From the NCBI RefSeq assembly GCF_900102535.1, contig NZ_FNBP01000002.1, positions 461,138-525,137 on the forward strand: DNA of 64,000 nt. Reading direction: 5' to 3'. Under the pieces are notes generated by a model, which saw nothing but the letters and a program-made list of their open reading frames with translations, made no database searches and was not told where the DNA came from. A program made the position numbers and the translations under genes. This stretch comes from Sulfitobacter delicatus (GTDB lineage Bacteria > Pseudomonadota > Alphaproteobacteria > Rhodobacterales > Rhodobacteraceae). This document shows, piece by piece, positions 16,376-25,369 of this stretch (position 1 is the stretch's first letter; every line of letters starts with the position of its first letter).

Positions 16376-17293
16376 TTGTTGCAAGGTGATGCAGGTCACG
16401 AGGGGGATCTGAAAGAGGACTCAGGAACGCGAGGGCTGCCCCTCGGCGCGACTGGCGCGGGCACTGAAGGCGATATTGACCCGACAGTGCTGGACCGTCC
16501 GGTCGTGCTCTTGGGACGCGGGGGGTCTGGCACACGGCTCTTGAGCCAACTTGCGCAAGACACAGGGATTTTCTTGGGCAATGAGATCAACGCATCAGGC
16601 GATTCAGTCGAATGGGTTCAACCGATTTATCAACGGGCCATCGCGCGTTGTGGGGGGACTGGTGCAGACCGCGAGAGCTCCGAAAGTTTGCGAGATCACG
16701 CGCGCCACGTCCTAAGCGCCGCCGACGTGACGAAACAACAGCTATGGGGATGGAAGCTGCCCGAAACCATGCTGATCCTGCCCGACGTCTTGGCAGCATT
16801 TCCCCGCGCAAAGATTATCCACCTGCTGCGTCACCCGGTATCCAGCAGCCTGCGCCGCAGCCATATGACGTCACGCTTTAACAACCCGGTGGGTCGGGCC
16901 GTCCTTACGGCTGCCTACCGCGAGGTGGGCCGCTCTGAAAAGTCGATCGAGCGCGATGCAGAATGGCAGCACAACGCGATCACATGGCTGTACCAAGTCC
17001 GGAGGGTGGCACATATCTGCCGTCAGTTAGGGGCCGAACGCTGGCTGGAGATCCGCTTTGAAGACCTGTGCACCACACCGAAAACCGTCAGCACGCAGGT
17101 CACTGCTTTTCTTGGGAACACGTCGGAGCAGTTGGCAGCGGCCGCCCAGCTAGAAAACAAGATCAACCCTGCCCGGGCTGCGGGTGCCGTCGAGATGACA
17201 GACCCGCGCGCGGAGTGGGTTTGGTCGCTTTGTGCGCCAGTGGCCGAACAATTCGGCTACGGCGCAACACCTCCAGTAGGAGAAAAATCATGA
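16376..17293 (+). CDS. Sulfotransferase family protein
   Basis: 305 residues from a TTG with a strong AGGAGG. The PAPS 5'-phosphosulfate loop appears as LGRGGSGTRLLSQLA (46-60). The downstream KIIHLLRHPVSSSLRRS segment corresponds to the 3'-phosphate site, and LEIRFEDLCTTPK is the usual C-terminal family motif. It would transfer sulfate from PAPS to a hydroxyl, probably of a saccharide or lipid. It overlaps the following glycosyltransferase by 4 nt (ATGA), so the two are translationally coupled and probably act on the same surface glycan. A CtrA-type box precedes it. The acceptor cannot be told from sequence. Confidence 0.8.
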   Translation: MLQGDAGHEGDLKEDSGTRGLPLGATGAGTEGDIDPTVLDRPVVLLGRGGSGTRLLSQLAQDTGIFLGNEINASGDSVEWVQPIYQRAIARCGGTGADRESSESLRDHARHVLSAADVTKQQLWGWKLPETMLILPDVLAAFPRAKIIHLLRHPVSSSLRRSHMTSRFNNPVGRAVLTAAYREVGRSEKSIERDAEWQHNAITWLYQVRRVAHICRQLGAERWLEIRFEDLCTTPKTVSTQVTAFLGNTSEQLAAAAQLENKINPARAAGAVEMTDPRAEWVWSLCAPVAEQFGYGATPPVGEKS

Positions 17294-18168
17294 AGCTTTC
17301 TATCGTCGTTATCTTCTTCAACATGACCCGTGAAGCGGCCCGCACGCTCTATAGCCTCAGCCCCGCTTATCAGCGCGGCGTGGCGGCACAGGATTACGAA
17401 GTCATCGCCATCGACAATGGCTCCCCCCAACCGTTGGACCCGGCGGTAGTCACATCCCATGGACCCAATTTCCGCTATCATTATCACGCGACTGACAGTG
17501 TCTCACCGGTCGAGGCCATGAATCTTGGAGCCAAGATGGCGCAGGGAGAGGCGCTAGCCGTAATCGTCGATGGCGCGCGCATGGCTTCGCCCGGGCTGGT
17601 GCGCCTTACCCTTGATGCGCTGCGTCTGGACGCTAAAGCCTTTGTCTGCGCCCGCGCATGGCATCTCGGCCCGGAGGTGCAAAATTTCTCGATGCTGCGC
17701 GGCTATGACCAGGCCACGGAAGATGCGTTGCTGGCCGAGATTAACTGGCGCGAAGATGGCTACAGGCTCTTTGACGTGTCGGTCATCGCCCCGTCCTCAC
17801 ACGGCGGCTTCCTTGGCCCCTTCCCACCTGAGTGCAGCTGGCTTGCGATGTCGCGAACATTCTTCCTCGACCTTGGCGGCTATGACATCCGCTTTCAGAG
17901 CCCGGGCGGAGGGCTTTGCAATCACGAATTCCGCAACCGCGTCCTCGCATCTCCGGGGGTGCGGCCCATTAACCTGTTAGGCGAAGGCGTATTTCACCAA
18001 GTCCACGGCGGCGTTTCCACCAATGTAGCCCCGGACAACCGGCCCAATCCCGGCTTTCGTGCAGAGTTTGAAAGGCTGAAGGGTGAGCCGTTCAAACCTG
18101 TCCCCGCCCCCGGCTTGCAGTATGTCGGCACCCTACCCACCGCGGCGAGGCCCCATCTGGCCGCGTGA
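17290..18168 (+). CDS. Family 2 glycosyltransferase (GT-A fold)
   Basis: 292 residues. It starts with the GT2 pattern SIVVIFFNMTREAARTLYSL, followed by YEVIAIDNGS (nucleotide-sugar binding), an AMNLGAKMAQGEALAVIVDGARM segment in place of the usual DxD, and a SHGGFLGPFPPECSWLAMSRTFFLDLGGYDIRF acceptor region. No membrane segment, so cytoplasmic. The start ATG overlaps the sulfotransferase stop (ATGA), forming a two-gene operon that may build and sulfate a glycan. The missing clear DxD (VDGA instead) leaves donor and metal use uncertain. Confidence 0.78.
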   Translation: MKLSIVVIFFNMTREAARTLYSLSPAYQRGVAAQDYEVIAIDNGSPQPLDPAVVTSHGPNFRYHYHATDSVSPVEAMNLGAKMAQGEALAVIVDGARMASPGLVRLTLDALRLDAKAFVCARAWHLGPEVQNFSMLRGYDQATEDALLAEINWREDGYRLFDVSVIAPSSHGGFLGPFPPECSWLAMSRTFFLDLGGYDIRFQSPGGGLCNHEFRNRVLASPGVRPINLLGEGVFHQVHGGVSTNVAPDNRPNPGFRAEFERLKGEPFKPVPAPGLQYVGTLPTAARPHLAA

Positions 18169-18276
18169 CGGCTCCCTAACCGCCCCTCCAACTGCGGTTT
18201 ACAGCCCGCGCGCGCCCCTGCTAAGCCTCTGACAACACCGGGCGCCAGCCCGCCCTTAACAGCAGGCAGGCGCCCT

Positions 18277-20370
18277 ATGTCAGACCCCAACCCAGGCCCA
18301 TTCGCGGCACTTTTCGAGCCGGTCAAAATCGGCCCGCTCACCACCCGCAACCGTTTCTACCAAGTGCCTCATTGCACCGGCATGGGCTACCGCTACCCCC
18401 GTTCCGAGGCCCGGTTTCGCGGGATCAAGGCCGAGGGCGGCTGGGGGGTCGTCTCGACTCAGGAGACCGAGATCCACCCCAGCTCAGACCTTACCCCGGC
18501 CAATGAAGCGCGCCTGTGGTCTGAGGCCGATATCCCGGCACTGCGACTTGTGACCGAAGCGGTCCACGAACACGGCAGCCTTGCCGCGATCCAGCTTGCA
18601 CATAACGGGATGCACACCGCCAACCGCTACAGCCGCCGGGTGCCACTGGCGCCCTCGGCAGCCCCGGTGGGCGGTGATGATCCGGTACAGGCGCGCGCGA
18701 TGGACAAGGCCGATATCGCCGAGTTCCGCCGCTGGCATGTGGCAGCCGCGAAACGCGCGATGGATGCCGGGTTTGACATTATCTACGCCTATGCCGGACA
18801 TGAGATGACCTTGCTGCACCAGTTCCTCCTGCTGCGCCACAACCAGCGCACGGATGAATACGGCGGCTCCCTGACCAACCGCCTGCGCCTGTTTCGCGAG
18901 GTCATCGCCGACACGCGTGAGGTTGTGGGCGACCGCTGTGCCTTGGCGGTGCGGCTGGCGGTGGATGAACTGCTGGGCGCGAATGGCATGCAGCACGACG
19001 CCGAAGCGCGGGACGTGATCGAAGCGCTGGCCGAAGAGCCGGACCTTTGGGATGTAAACCTGTCGGACTGGTCCAACGACAGCCAAACCTCGCGTTTTGC
19101 TCCCGAGGGGTTTCAGGACGACTACACTCGGTTCGTGAAATCGGTAACGAGCAAACCCGTGGTAGGCGTGGGCCGCTATACCTCGCCCGACACGATGCTA
19201 AAGCTAGTGCGCCAAGGCCACCTAGACCTGATCGGCGCCGCGCGCCCATCGATCGCAGACCCTTTCCTGCCCGAGAAAATCCGCACAGGCGAGGTCGAGG
19301 CGATCCGCGAATGTATCGGCTGCAACATCTGCGTCATGGGCGACAATACAGAAACCCCGATTCGTTGCACCCAAAACCCGGCAACGGGCGAAGAATGGCG
19401 CCGTGGCTGGCACCCCGAGAAGATCGCCCCGCTGAAAACACCCGAGCCCGTACTGATCGTCGGCGGCGGCCCCGCAGGGCTGGAAGCGGCGCGTGCGCTG
19501 AGCCAACGCGGCGCTGACGTGATGCTGGCCGAAGCCGATACAGCATGGGGCGGGCGCGTCACCCGCGAAGCCGCCCTGCCCGGTCTGGCCGCCTGGGGCC
19601 GAGTGCGGGACACGCGGCTCTGGCTGTTGCAACAACGCCCGAATGCCGAACTCTATCTGCAAAGCCCGCTGACCGCAGAGGACCTTTTGGACTACGGCAT
19701 GCCCCACATCGCTCTGGCCACAGGATCACGCTGGCGCCGGGATGGGCGCGGACGGGCGAACCGCCTGCCCCTGCCCTTCCTCGACCCCACGCGGGTTCTA
19801 ACCCCCGACGATCTGATGCACACAGGCGCAGCAGCAGTGACCGCAGATGGCCCCGTGGTAATTTTCGACGATGACCGCTTCTATATGGCCAGCGTGCTGG
19901 CCGAACTTCTGGCCAACGCCGGACACGAGGTGATCTTTGTCACCCCCGCCCCGGTGGTCTCCCCTTGGTCGGACAAGACCCTAGAGCAGGCCCGCATCCA
20001 GCGCCGCCTGATCGAGAAAAAGGTGCAAATCATCCCCCTCTCAAATCTCGCCGACATGGGCCCCGACAGCCTGACCCTCTCTTGCGTCTATGGCGGCCCG
20101 ACACGCGAAATCCCTTGTGCGACTCTCGTCATGGTCACAGCCCGCGCCCCGCAAGATGCGCTTTGGCACGACCTCCAGACCCGCAAACAGGACTGGGCAG
20201 ACGCCGGGATCAAAACCATCACCCGGATCGGAGATTGCCTCGCCCCGTCCCTGATCGCCATGGCGGTGCAATCTGGCCATGCCTACGCTCAATATATTGA
20301 GCATGACACGCCCCCCGAGCCGCTGCGCGAAGACAACGCCACCGACGCGGCCCTGCGCCTGCAACTCTGA
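18277..20370 (+). CDS. Trimethylamine dehydrogenase-like FMN/4Fe-4S/ADP-binding oxidoreductase
   Basis: 697 residues. Residues 1-340 form an old-yellow-enzyme TIM barrel; Cys33 in RFYQVPHCTGMG matches the 6-S-cysteinyl-FMN Cys of TMADH. The 4Fe-4S cysteines are Cys346, Cys349, Cys352 and Cys364 (CIGCNIC...PIRCTQNP), with TMADH-like spacing. A Rossmann domain begins at VLIVGGGPAGLEAA. Trp265 of the TMADH aromatic bowl is kept, but the positions of TMADH Tyr60 and Trp355 are Glu63 and about Asp356, so trimethylamine is unlikely to be the substrate. An oxidative N-demethylase of another methylated amine is plausible. Apparently monocistronic. Confidence 0.85.
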   Translation: MSDPNPGPFAALFEPVKIGPLTTRNRFYQVPHCTGMGYRYPRSEARFRGIKAEGGWGVVSTQETEIHPSSDLTPANEARLWSEADIPALRLVTEAVHEHGSLAAIQLAHNGMHTANRYSRRVPLAPSAAPVGGDDPVQARAMDKADIAEFRRWHVAAAKRAMDAGFDIIYAYAGHEMTLLHQFLLLRHNQRTDEYGGSLTNRLRLFREVIADTREVVGDRCALAVRLAVDELLGANGMQHDAEARDVIEALAEEPDLWDVNLSDWSNDSQTSRFAPEGFQDDYTRFVKSVTSKPVVGVGRYTSPDTMLKLVRQGHLDLIGAARPSIADPFLPEKIRTGEVEAIRECIGCNICVMGDNTETPIRCTQNPATGEEWRRGWHPEKIAPLKTPEPVLIVGGGPAGLEAARALSQRGADVMLAEADTAWGGRVTREAALPGLAAWGRVRDTRLWLLQQRPNAELYLQSPLTAEDLLDYGMPHIALATGSRWRRDGRGRANRLPLPFLDPTRVLTPDDLMHTGAAAVTADGPVVIFDDDRFYMASVLAELLANAGHEVIFVTPAPVVSPWSDKTLEQARIQRRLIEKKVQIIPLSNLADMGPDSLTLSCVYGGPTREIPCATLVMVTARAPQDALWHDLQTRKQDWADAGIKTITRIGDCLAPSLIAMAVQSGHAYAQYIEHDTPPEPLREDNATDAALRLQL

Positions 20371-20374
20371 TCTG

Positions 20375-20424
20375 CTCTTTTTGGCCTGAAATACTTCAGG
20401 GAGCGCGAGGGACAGCGTCCCTCG
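20375..20424 (+). repeat. Dispersed intergenic element, copy A
   Basis: CTCTTTTTGGCCTGAAATACTT followed by a GC-rich stem-loop (20406-20413 with 20417-20424, loop AGC). It resembles copies at 28450-28498 (reverse) and 53075-53124. It separates the convergent TMADH-like and ptsP genes and may act as a terminator. Confidence 0.65.
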
Positions 20425-20454
20425 TTCGCCGCCCCGCGGCGACCCTGCCTCGCC

Positions 20455-22698
20455 TCAGGTCTGGTGCTGCTGCCGCACGTAATCCATCACCGCCCCGCGC
20501 ACCGACATCTCGCCCCGCTCGCGCGCGGCGTGGATCACCTCGCGCACGTCATCAAGGTTACAACGCCGCAACAGGCTTTTGACCGGCCCGATGGAGGCGG
20601 GACGCATCGACAGCGTGTTCAACCCGATCGCCGCGAAACACAGCGCCTCGACCGGGCGGCCTGCGTCTTCGCCGCAGAAGGACAGCGCCGTGCCGGTCTC
20701 CGCGCAGCGATCTACGATGCCTTCGAGGAAGGTCAGGAACGACACATTCAGCGTGTCATAGCGCTTGCGCACGCGCTCGTTTTCACGGTCGGCGGCAAAG
20801 AAGAACTGTTTGAGGTCATTGCCCCCAATCGACAAAAACTCGACCTCTTCAAAGAATTTCTTCGGCGCAAAGGCGAGGCTGGGCGTCTCCAGCATCGCGC
20901 CGATTTCGAGTTTTTCGGGCAGTTGATGGCCAAGGATACGCTCGCGCTCCATCGCCTTGTCCATCTCGGCCCGCGCGGCGCGGAACTCTTCGAATTGCGC
21001 GACAAAGGGGAACATCACAGACAAAGGGCGGCCCGCAGCGGCACGGATCAGCGCCTGTAGCTGCATCCGCATCACGCCGGGCTTGTCGAGCCCCACCCGA
21101 ATCGCGCGCCAGCCGAGCGCGGGGTTCGGCTCGTCATTGGGCTTCATATAGGGCAGCACCTTGTCCGACCCGATGTCGAGCGTGCGGAAGATCACTTTCT
21201 TGCCGTGCGCCGCGTCCAGCACGCGGGCATAAAGTGCCGCCAGTTCGGTCCGGCGCGGCATCTGGTTGCGGACGAGGAATTGCAATTCGGTGCGGAACAG
21301 CCCCACCCCTTCGGCCCCCGAGCCTTCGAGCGAGGGCAGATCGGCCATCAGACCCGCATTCATCTGCAGGCTGATAATGCGTCCGCATTTTGTCTCAGCC
21401 GGTTTGTCGCGGATCGAGGCGTAGCGTTCCTGCGCCGCGGCCTGCATGGCGATTTTGTCGCGAAAGGCGGCGGCGACGGTTTCATCCGGGCGCAGATGCA
21501 CGACACCCTGTTCGCCGTCGATCATAATGTGGTCGCCGTTCAAGGCGTCGTTGGTGATGCGGTTGGAGTGCACGATCAGCGGGATCGCCAGCGCGCGGGC
21601 CACGATGGCCGCGTGGCTCCCGACCGAGCCGCCTTCGAGCACGATGCCGCGCAGCGACCGGCCATAGTCCAGCAATTCCGCCGGGCCAATATTGCGCGCC
21701 ACAAGGATCGGGTCGACCGGCATTTCGGCGCCGGTGTTGCTGCCCTGACCAGTAAGGTTGCGCAGCAAACGGTTCGACAGGTCGTCGAGGTCAGACAGGC
21801 GTTCGCGCAGGTAGGCGTCGCTGACCTGTCCCAGCCGGGCGCGGGCCATGGACTGTTCTTTTTCTACCGCCGCTTCGGCGCTCAGCCCGCTTTGAATATC
21901 CTCTACCATGCGCCGCATCCAGCCTTTGGAATTGGCGAACATGCGGTAGGCTTCGAGCACCTGTTGCTGCTCTTTGTCGGCGGTGAGGTTCAGCAGTTGA
22001 TCCACGCTCACGCGGAGTTGCTCGACCGCTTCGGTCAGACGCTCGGTCTCGCGCTCGGGATCATCGGCAATGGGGTTCGAGACGACCACGCGAGGCTCAT
22101 GCAGCCAGACATGGCCCTCGGCCACACCCTCCTGCGCCACGGTGCCGCGGAACAAAACCGGCTGGCTGTGACGCGCGGACATGGCCGCACCCTCGCCCAC
22201 AAAAGCGCCAAGCTCAGCCATTTCGGCCAGCACCATAGCCACGACTTCCAGCGCATAAACCTCGTCCGCCGAGAATTCCCGCGCCTGTTTGGACTGGACG
22301 ACCAAGACACCAAGGGTCTCGCCCAGACGCTGCACCGGGACGCCGAGGAAAGAGGAATAAATCTCCTCCCCGGTTTCGGGCATAAAGCGGAAGCCGGTGG
22401 CCTGAGGCGCATTCGGCGTGTTGATGACCGAGCGGCGTTTGGCGACGCGGCCAACCAGACCTTCGCCCAGCTTCATCCGTGTTTCATGGACCGCAGCGGC
22501 ATTCAGACCTTCGGTGGCACAAAGCTCCAGCGTGTCTTCATCGCGGAACAGATAGATCGAGCAGACCTCGCAGCCCATGGAGTTGGCGATCAGATGAGTG
22601 ATCTTATCCAGCCGCGCTTGCCCCGCGACATCGCCCGCCATGGCATCGCGTAGACGCCCCAGCAGCTTTCGGCTTTCTGTTTCAACACGTTCGGCCAT
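20455..22698 (-). CDS. ptsP: PTS-Ntr phosphoenolpyruvate-protein phosphotransferase (GAF-EI)
   Basis: 747 residues. A GAF domain occupies about 20-165 (CSIYLFRDEDTLELCATEGL), followed by the enzyme I body: the phospho-His loop GGSVGSHAAIVARALAIPLIV near 360, the PEP site (TLDIGSDKVLPYM, GNDLKQFFFAADRENE) and the C-terminal active-site Cys in SFCGEDAGRP. It phosphorylates the NPr carrier in the nitrogen-related PTS, which in alphaproteobacteria is regulatory (with ptsN and hprK) rather than for sugar uptake. It lies 179 bp downstream of lysC on the same strand, a frequent pairing in this order. Confidence 0.95.
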   Translation of the reverse strand: MAERVETESRKLLGRLRDAMAGDVAGQARLDKITHLIANSMGCEVCSIYLFRDEDTLELCATEGLNAAAVHETRMKLGEGLVGRVAKRRSVINTPNAPQATGFRFMPETGEEIYSSFLGVPVQRLGETLGVLVVQSKQAREFSADEVYALEVVAMVLAEMAELGAFVGEGAAMSARHSQPVLFRGTVAQEGVAEGHVWLHEPRVVVSNPIADDPERETERLTEAVEQLRVSVDQLLNLTADKEQQQVLEAYRMFANSKGWMRRMVEDIQSGLSAEAAVEKEQSMARARLGQVSDAYLRERLSDLDDLSNRLLRNLTGQGSNTGAEMPVDPILVARNIGPAELLDYGRSLRGIVLEGGSVGSHAAIVARALAIPLIVHSNRITNDALNGDHIMIDGEQGVVHLRPDETVAAAFRDKIAMQAAAQERYASIRDKPAETKCGRIISLQMNAGLMADLPSLEGSGAEGVGLFRTELQFLVRNQMPRRTELAALYARVLDAAHGKKVIFRTLDIGSDKVLPYMKPNDEPNPALGWRAIRVGLDKPGVMRMQLQALIRAAAGRPLSVMFPFVAQFEEFRAARAEMDKAMERERILGHQLPEKLEIGAMLETPSLAFAPKKFFEEVEFLSIGGNDLKQFFFAADRENERVRKRYDTLNVSFLTFLEGIVDRCAETGTALSFCGEDAGRPVEALCFAAIGLNTLSMRPASIGPVKSLLRRCNLDDVREVIHAARERGEMSVRGAVMDYVRQQHQT

Positions 22699-22877
22699 TG
22701 GATCAGTCCCTGTCCCTCTGGTTCAGGGTTTAGCGCACTCACGCAAAGATAGAAACGCAATTTGCGGAAAACCGGTTCGGGCGCGCGCGGCGCTCCGAAG
22801 ATTGCGGCTTTTCCCGGCAGCTTGCCGCCGAGGGGAGCCGGTCCGAAGCCGCTGCGGCCCCGGACCAGCGGCGTGGT

Positions 22878-24116
22878 TCAAGCGGCTTTGTCGAGCTCAA
22901 ACGCGTCGTGCAGCGCTTGCACGGCCAGTTCCATATACTTGCGGTCAATCAGCACGCTGATCTTAATCTCAGACGTGGTGATGACCTTGATGTTGATGCC
23001 TTCATCCGACAGCACCTTGAACATCTTGGCGGCAACGCCTGTGTGGCTGCGCATCCCAATGCCCACGACCGAGACCTTGGCCACGCCTTTGTCAGCCACC
23101 AGCTCTTGATAGTTGATGACCCCATCTTCATGGGCCTTTTGCATCGCCTTTTCGGCGCGGATCACCTGATCGACGGGGCAAGACCACGTCATATCGGTGC
23201 GCCCCTCTTCCGAGATGTTCTGCACGATCATATCGACGTTAACCCCCGCCTCGCTGAGCGCGGTAAAGATCGTCGCCGCGATGCCGGGACGGTCGGCCAC
23301 GGACATCAGTGTCAGTTTCGCTTCATCACGGGAAAACGCGACCCCGGCCACCACATTGCTTTCCATGATTTCCTCCTCATCGCAGACGAGCGTACCAGCG
23401 CTGTCCGATTGTTCCTCGAAACTGCTGAGCACCCGCAGCTTGACCTTATACCGCATCGCCAGTTCGACCGAGCGGGTTTGCAAGACTTTCGCCCCAAGCG
23501 AGGCCAGTTCCAGCATTTCCTCAAACGAAATCTTGTCCAGTTTGCGCGCCTTAGCCTCGACCCGTGGGTCGGTGGTATAGACACCGTCGACGTCCGTATA
23601 AATGTCACAGCGTTCCGCGCCAAAGGCCGCGGCAAAGGCAACGGCGGTCGTGTCCGACCCGCCCCGGCCCAACGTGGTGATCCGGCCCTGCGGGCTGATG
23701 CCCTGGAACCCCGCGACCACGGCGACCTTCATGCCTTCGCCGAATTTGGCGGTGATGTTGTCGGTGGGAATCTCTTCGATCCGGGCAGCGGAATGCGCAT
23801 CGGTGGTGCGCACCGGCACCTGCCAGCCTTGCCAAGACCGTGCGGGGACGTCCATTTCCTGCAACGTCAGCGCCATCAGCCCGGCGGTAACATTCTCGCC
23901 GCTCGATACGATGGCGTCATACTCGCGCGCGTCATAAAGCGGGGAGGTCTCGTTGACGAAACCCACCAGCTTGTTGGTCTCACCCGACATGGCCGAGACG
24001 ATGACGATCACGTCATAGCCTTTGGCGACCTCAACCCCCACGCGCTTCGCAGCGCGGCGGATACGGTCCAGCGTGGCGACCGAAGTCCCACCGAATTTCA
24101 TAACCAGAACAGGCAT
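22878..24116 (-). CDS. lysC: Aspartate kinase
   Basis: 412 residues. N-terminal VMKFGGTSVATLDRI carries the family's KFGGTS motif; VSAMSGETNKLV, ENVTAGLMAL and TLGRGGSDTTAVAFA line the nucleotide and aspartate sites. Two ACT domains fill about 265-410 (LMSVADRPGIAATIFTALSEAGVNVDMI and KVSVVGIGMRSHTGVAAKMFKVL), so feedback control by Lys and/or Thr is expected. It catalyses the first step from aspartate to Lys, Met and Thr. GGGGGAC lies just before the ATG. thrC lies about 15 kb away on the same strand. Confidence 0.96.
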   Translation of the reverse strand: MPVLVMKFGGTSVATLDRIRRAAKRVGVEVAKGYDVIVIVSAMSGETNKLVGFVNETSPLYDAREYDAIVSSGENVTAGLMALTLQEMDVPARSWQGWQVPVRTTDAHSAARIEEIPTDNITAKFGEGMKVAVVAGFQGISPQGRITTLGRGGSDTTAVAFAAAFGAERCDIYTDVDGVYTTDPRVEAKARKLDKISFEEMLELASLGAKVLQTRSVELAMRYKVKLRVLSSFEEQSDSAGTLVCDEEEIMESNVVAGVAFSRDEAKLTLMSVADRPGIAATIFTALSEAGVNVDMIVQNISEEGRTDMTWSCPVDQVIRAEKAMQKAHEDGVINYQELVADKGVAKVSVVGIGMRSHTGVAAKMFKVLSDEGINIKVITTSEIKISVLIDRKYMELAVQALHDAFELDKAA

Positions 24117-24196
24117 TTTGTCCCCCGCGCAACAGTCCAGCGCGGTCTAAGGCCAGTGCGGGGCAAGGGCAAGCCTATTTCATTAGGCCAAGGCGA

Positions 24197-24841
24197 TCAG
24201 AAGGGATGCGTCCGCCCGTCCCACGTCTCAAAAGCGCCGGTGTTGCCGAGGTTGAGCGCGTCGATGCGCCCCGCCAGCCCTTGGGCCGAGGCCTGCGCCG
24301 TGATGTCGCCCGACGCCCCGCCCATATCCGTCTGCACCCAGCCAGGGTGGTAGATGCCCACGGCGATGCCGTCGGGCTTCAGGTCAACCGCCAGATTGCG
24401 CCCCAGATTGATCGCCGCCGCTTTGGAGGCGCGGTAGATGTAGCTGCCGCCCGGCGCGTTGGTAGAGGCCCCCATCTGCGAAGCGATGATCGCAATCTTT
24501 GCCCACTGCGCGGCGCGAAGGTTGTCGAGCAGGCTTTGCACGGTCAGGAAAACGCCGGTGACATTGGTAGCAAAGCTCTGCGCCCAAAGGTCAGGACCGA
24601 AACCCGTTTGCAGATCATCGCCCTTGTCGAGGTAGACGCCCGCGTTGCAGATCAGCAGATCGACCGCCCGGCCTTCCAGCGTTGCCGCAAAAGCCGCGTG
24701 GCTGGCCGGGTCGGTCACATCCAGCACGGCCTCGGCCCCTGCCCCACGTGCGGTGCCGATCACCTCTTCCCCCGCAGCCTTGTACTGTGCGGCCAAAGCC
24801 GCTCCGATGCCGCGGCTTGCGCCGGTGATGACGGTGGTCAT
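24197..24841 (-). CDS. Short-chain dehydrogenase/reductase
   Basis: 214 residues. TGASRGIGAALA (6-17) is the nucleotide-binding glycine motif, LLICNAGVY is the NAG motif, and IIASQMGAS with YRASKAAAINL supply the catalytic Ser, Tyr and Lys. A classical, rather short SDR resembling C-factor-like members. Substrate unknown. It is 80 bp downstream of lysC with no overlap, so co-transcription is not certain. Confidence 0.85.
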   Translation of the reverse strand: MTTVITGASRGIGAALAAQYKAAGEEVIGTARGAGAEAVLDVTDPASHAAFAATLEGRAVDLLICNAGVYLDKGDDLQTGFGPDLWAQSFATNVTGVFLTVQSLLDNLRAAQWAKIAIIASQMGASTNAPGGSYIYRASKAAAINLGRNLAVDLKPDGIAVGIYHPGWVQTDMGGASGDITAQASAQGLAGRIDALNLGNTGAFETWDGRTHPF

Positions 24842-24852
24842 TGGCCTGTCCT

Positions 24853-25317
24853 TTAGGAAAGTTCGCGTTTGGGCTTGAACGGCAGCGGCATCAGCGGCAC
24901 GCCTTCTTCCATCAAAGCACGGGCCTGATCGAGCCGCGCCTCGCCGTAGATCGACCGTTCGGGGCTGCGGCCCTCGTGCATATCGCGGGCCTCTTTGACG
25001 AAATTCTTGCCGACGTAGTCCGAGCTTTCCACAACCTTGCGGCGTAGGGTGGCGAGGGCCTTTTCGACTTCGCTTTGGGGTTTGGACAGCACGGGGACGG
25101 TGTCGGCGGGCTTGTCCGTTTTGGCTGGGACCGTCTGCTGCTCTGGGGCATCGCCCGAGGTCACACGCGGCGCCATGAGCGATTTGCTCACGTCGGAAGA
25201 GCCGCAGACCGCACAGCTTAGATGCCCCGCACGGGCGAGGCTGTCATAGGCCGCCGCCGACTGGAACCAACTGTCGAAACCGTGTCCGGCCTCGCATTTC
25301 AACGCATAACGGATCAT
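24853..25317 (-). CDS. DUF1178 family protein
   Basis: 154 residues. It starts MIRYALKCEAGHGFDSWF and has a zinc-ribbon-like set (Cys8, His11-region, then CAVCG), which is the DUF1178 signature. The C-terminal half ends in RSIYGEARLDQARALMEEGVPLMPLPF, also typical. Function unknown; short treble-clef proteins of this kind are common in alphaproteobacteria. It is 11 bp upstream of the SDR gene. Confidence 0.85.
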   Translation of the reverse strand: MIRYALKCEAGHGFDSWFQSAAAYDSLARAGHLSCAVCGSSDVSKSLMAPRVTSGDAPEQQTVPAKTDKPADTVPVLSKPQSEVEKALATLRRKVVESSDYVGKNFVKEARDMHEGRSPERSIYGEARLDQARALMEEGVPLMPLPFKPKRELS

Positions 25318-25369
25318 TTGCCCGGTCCTTGAAACTCTACTTATTAAATGGGCTTAGGCGGCGGGGAGG

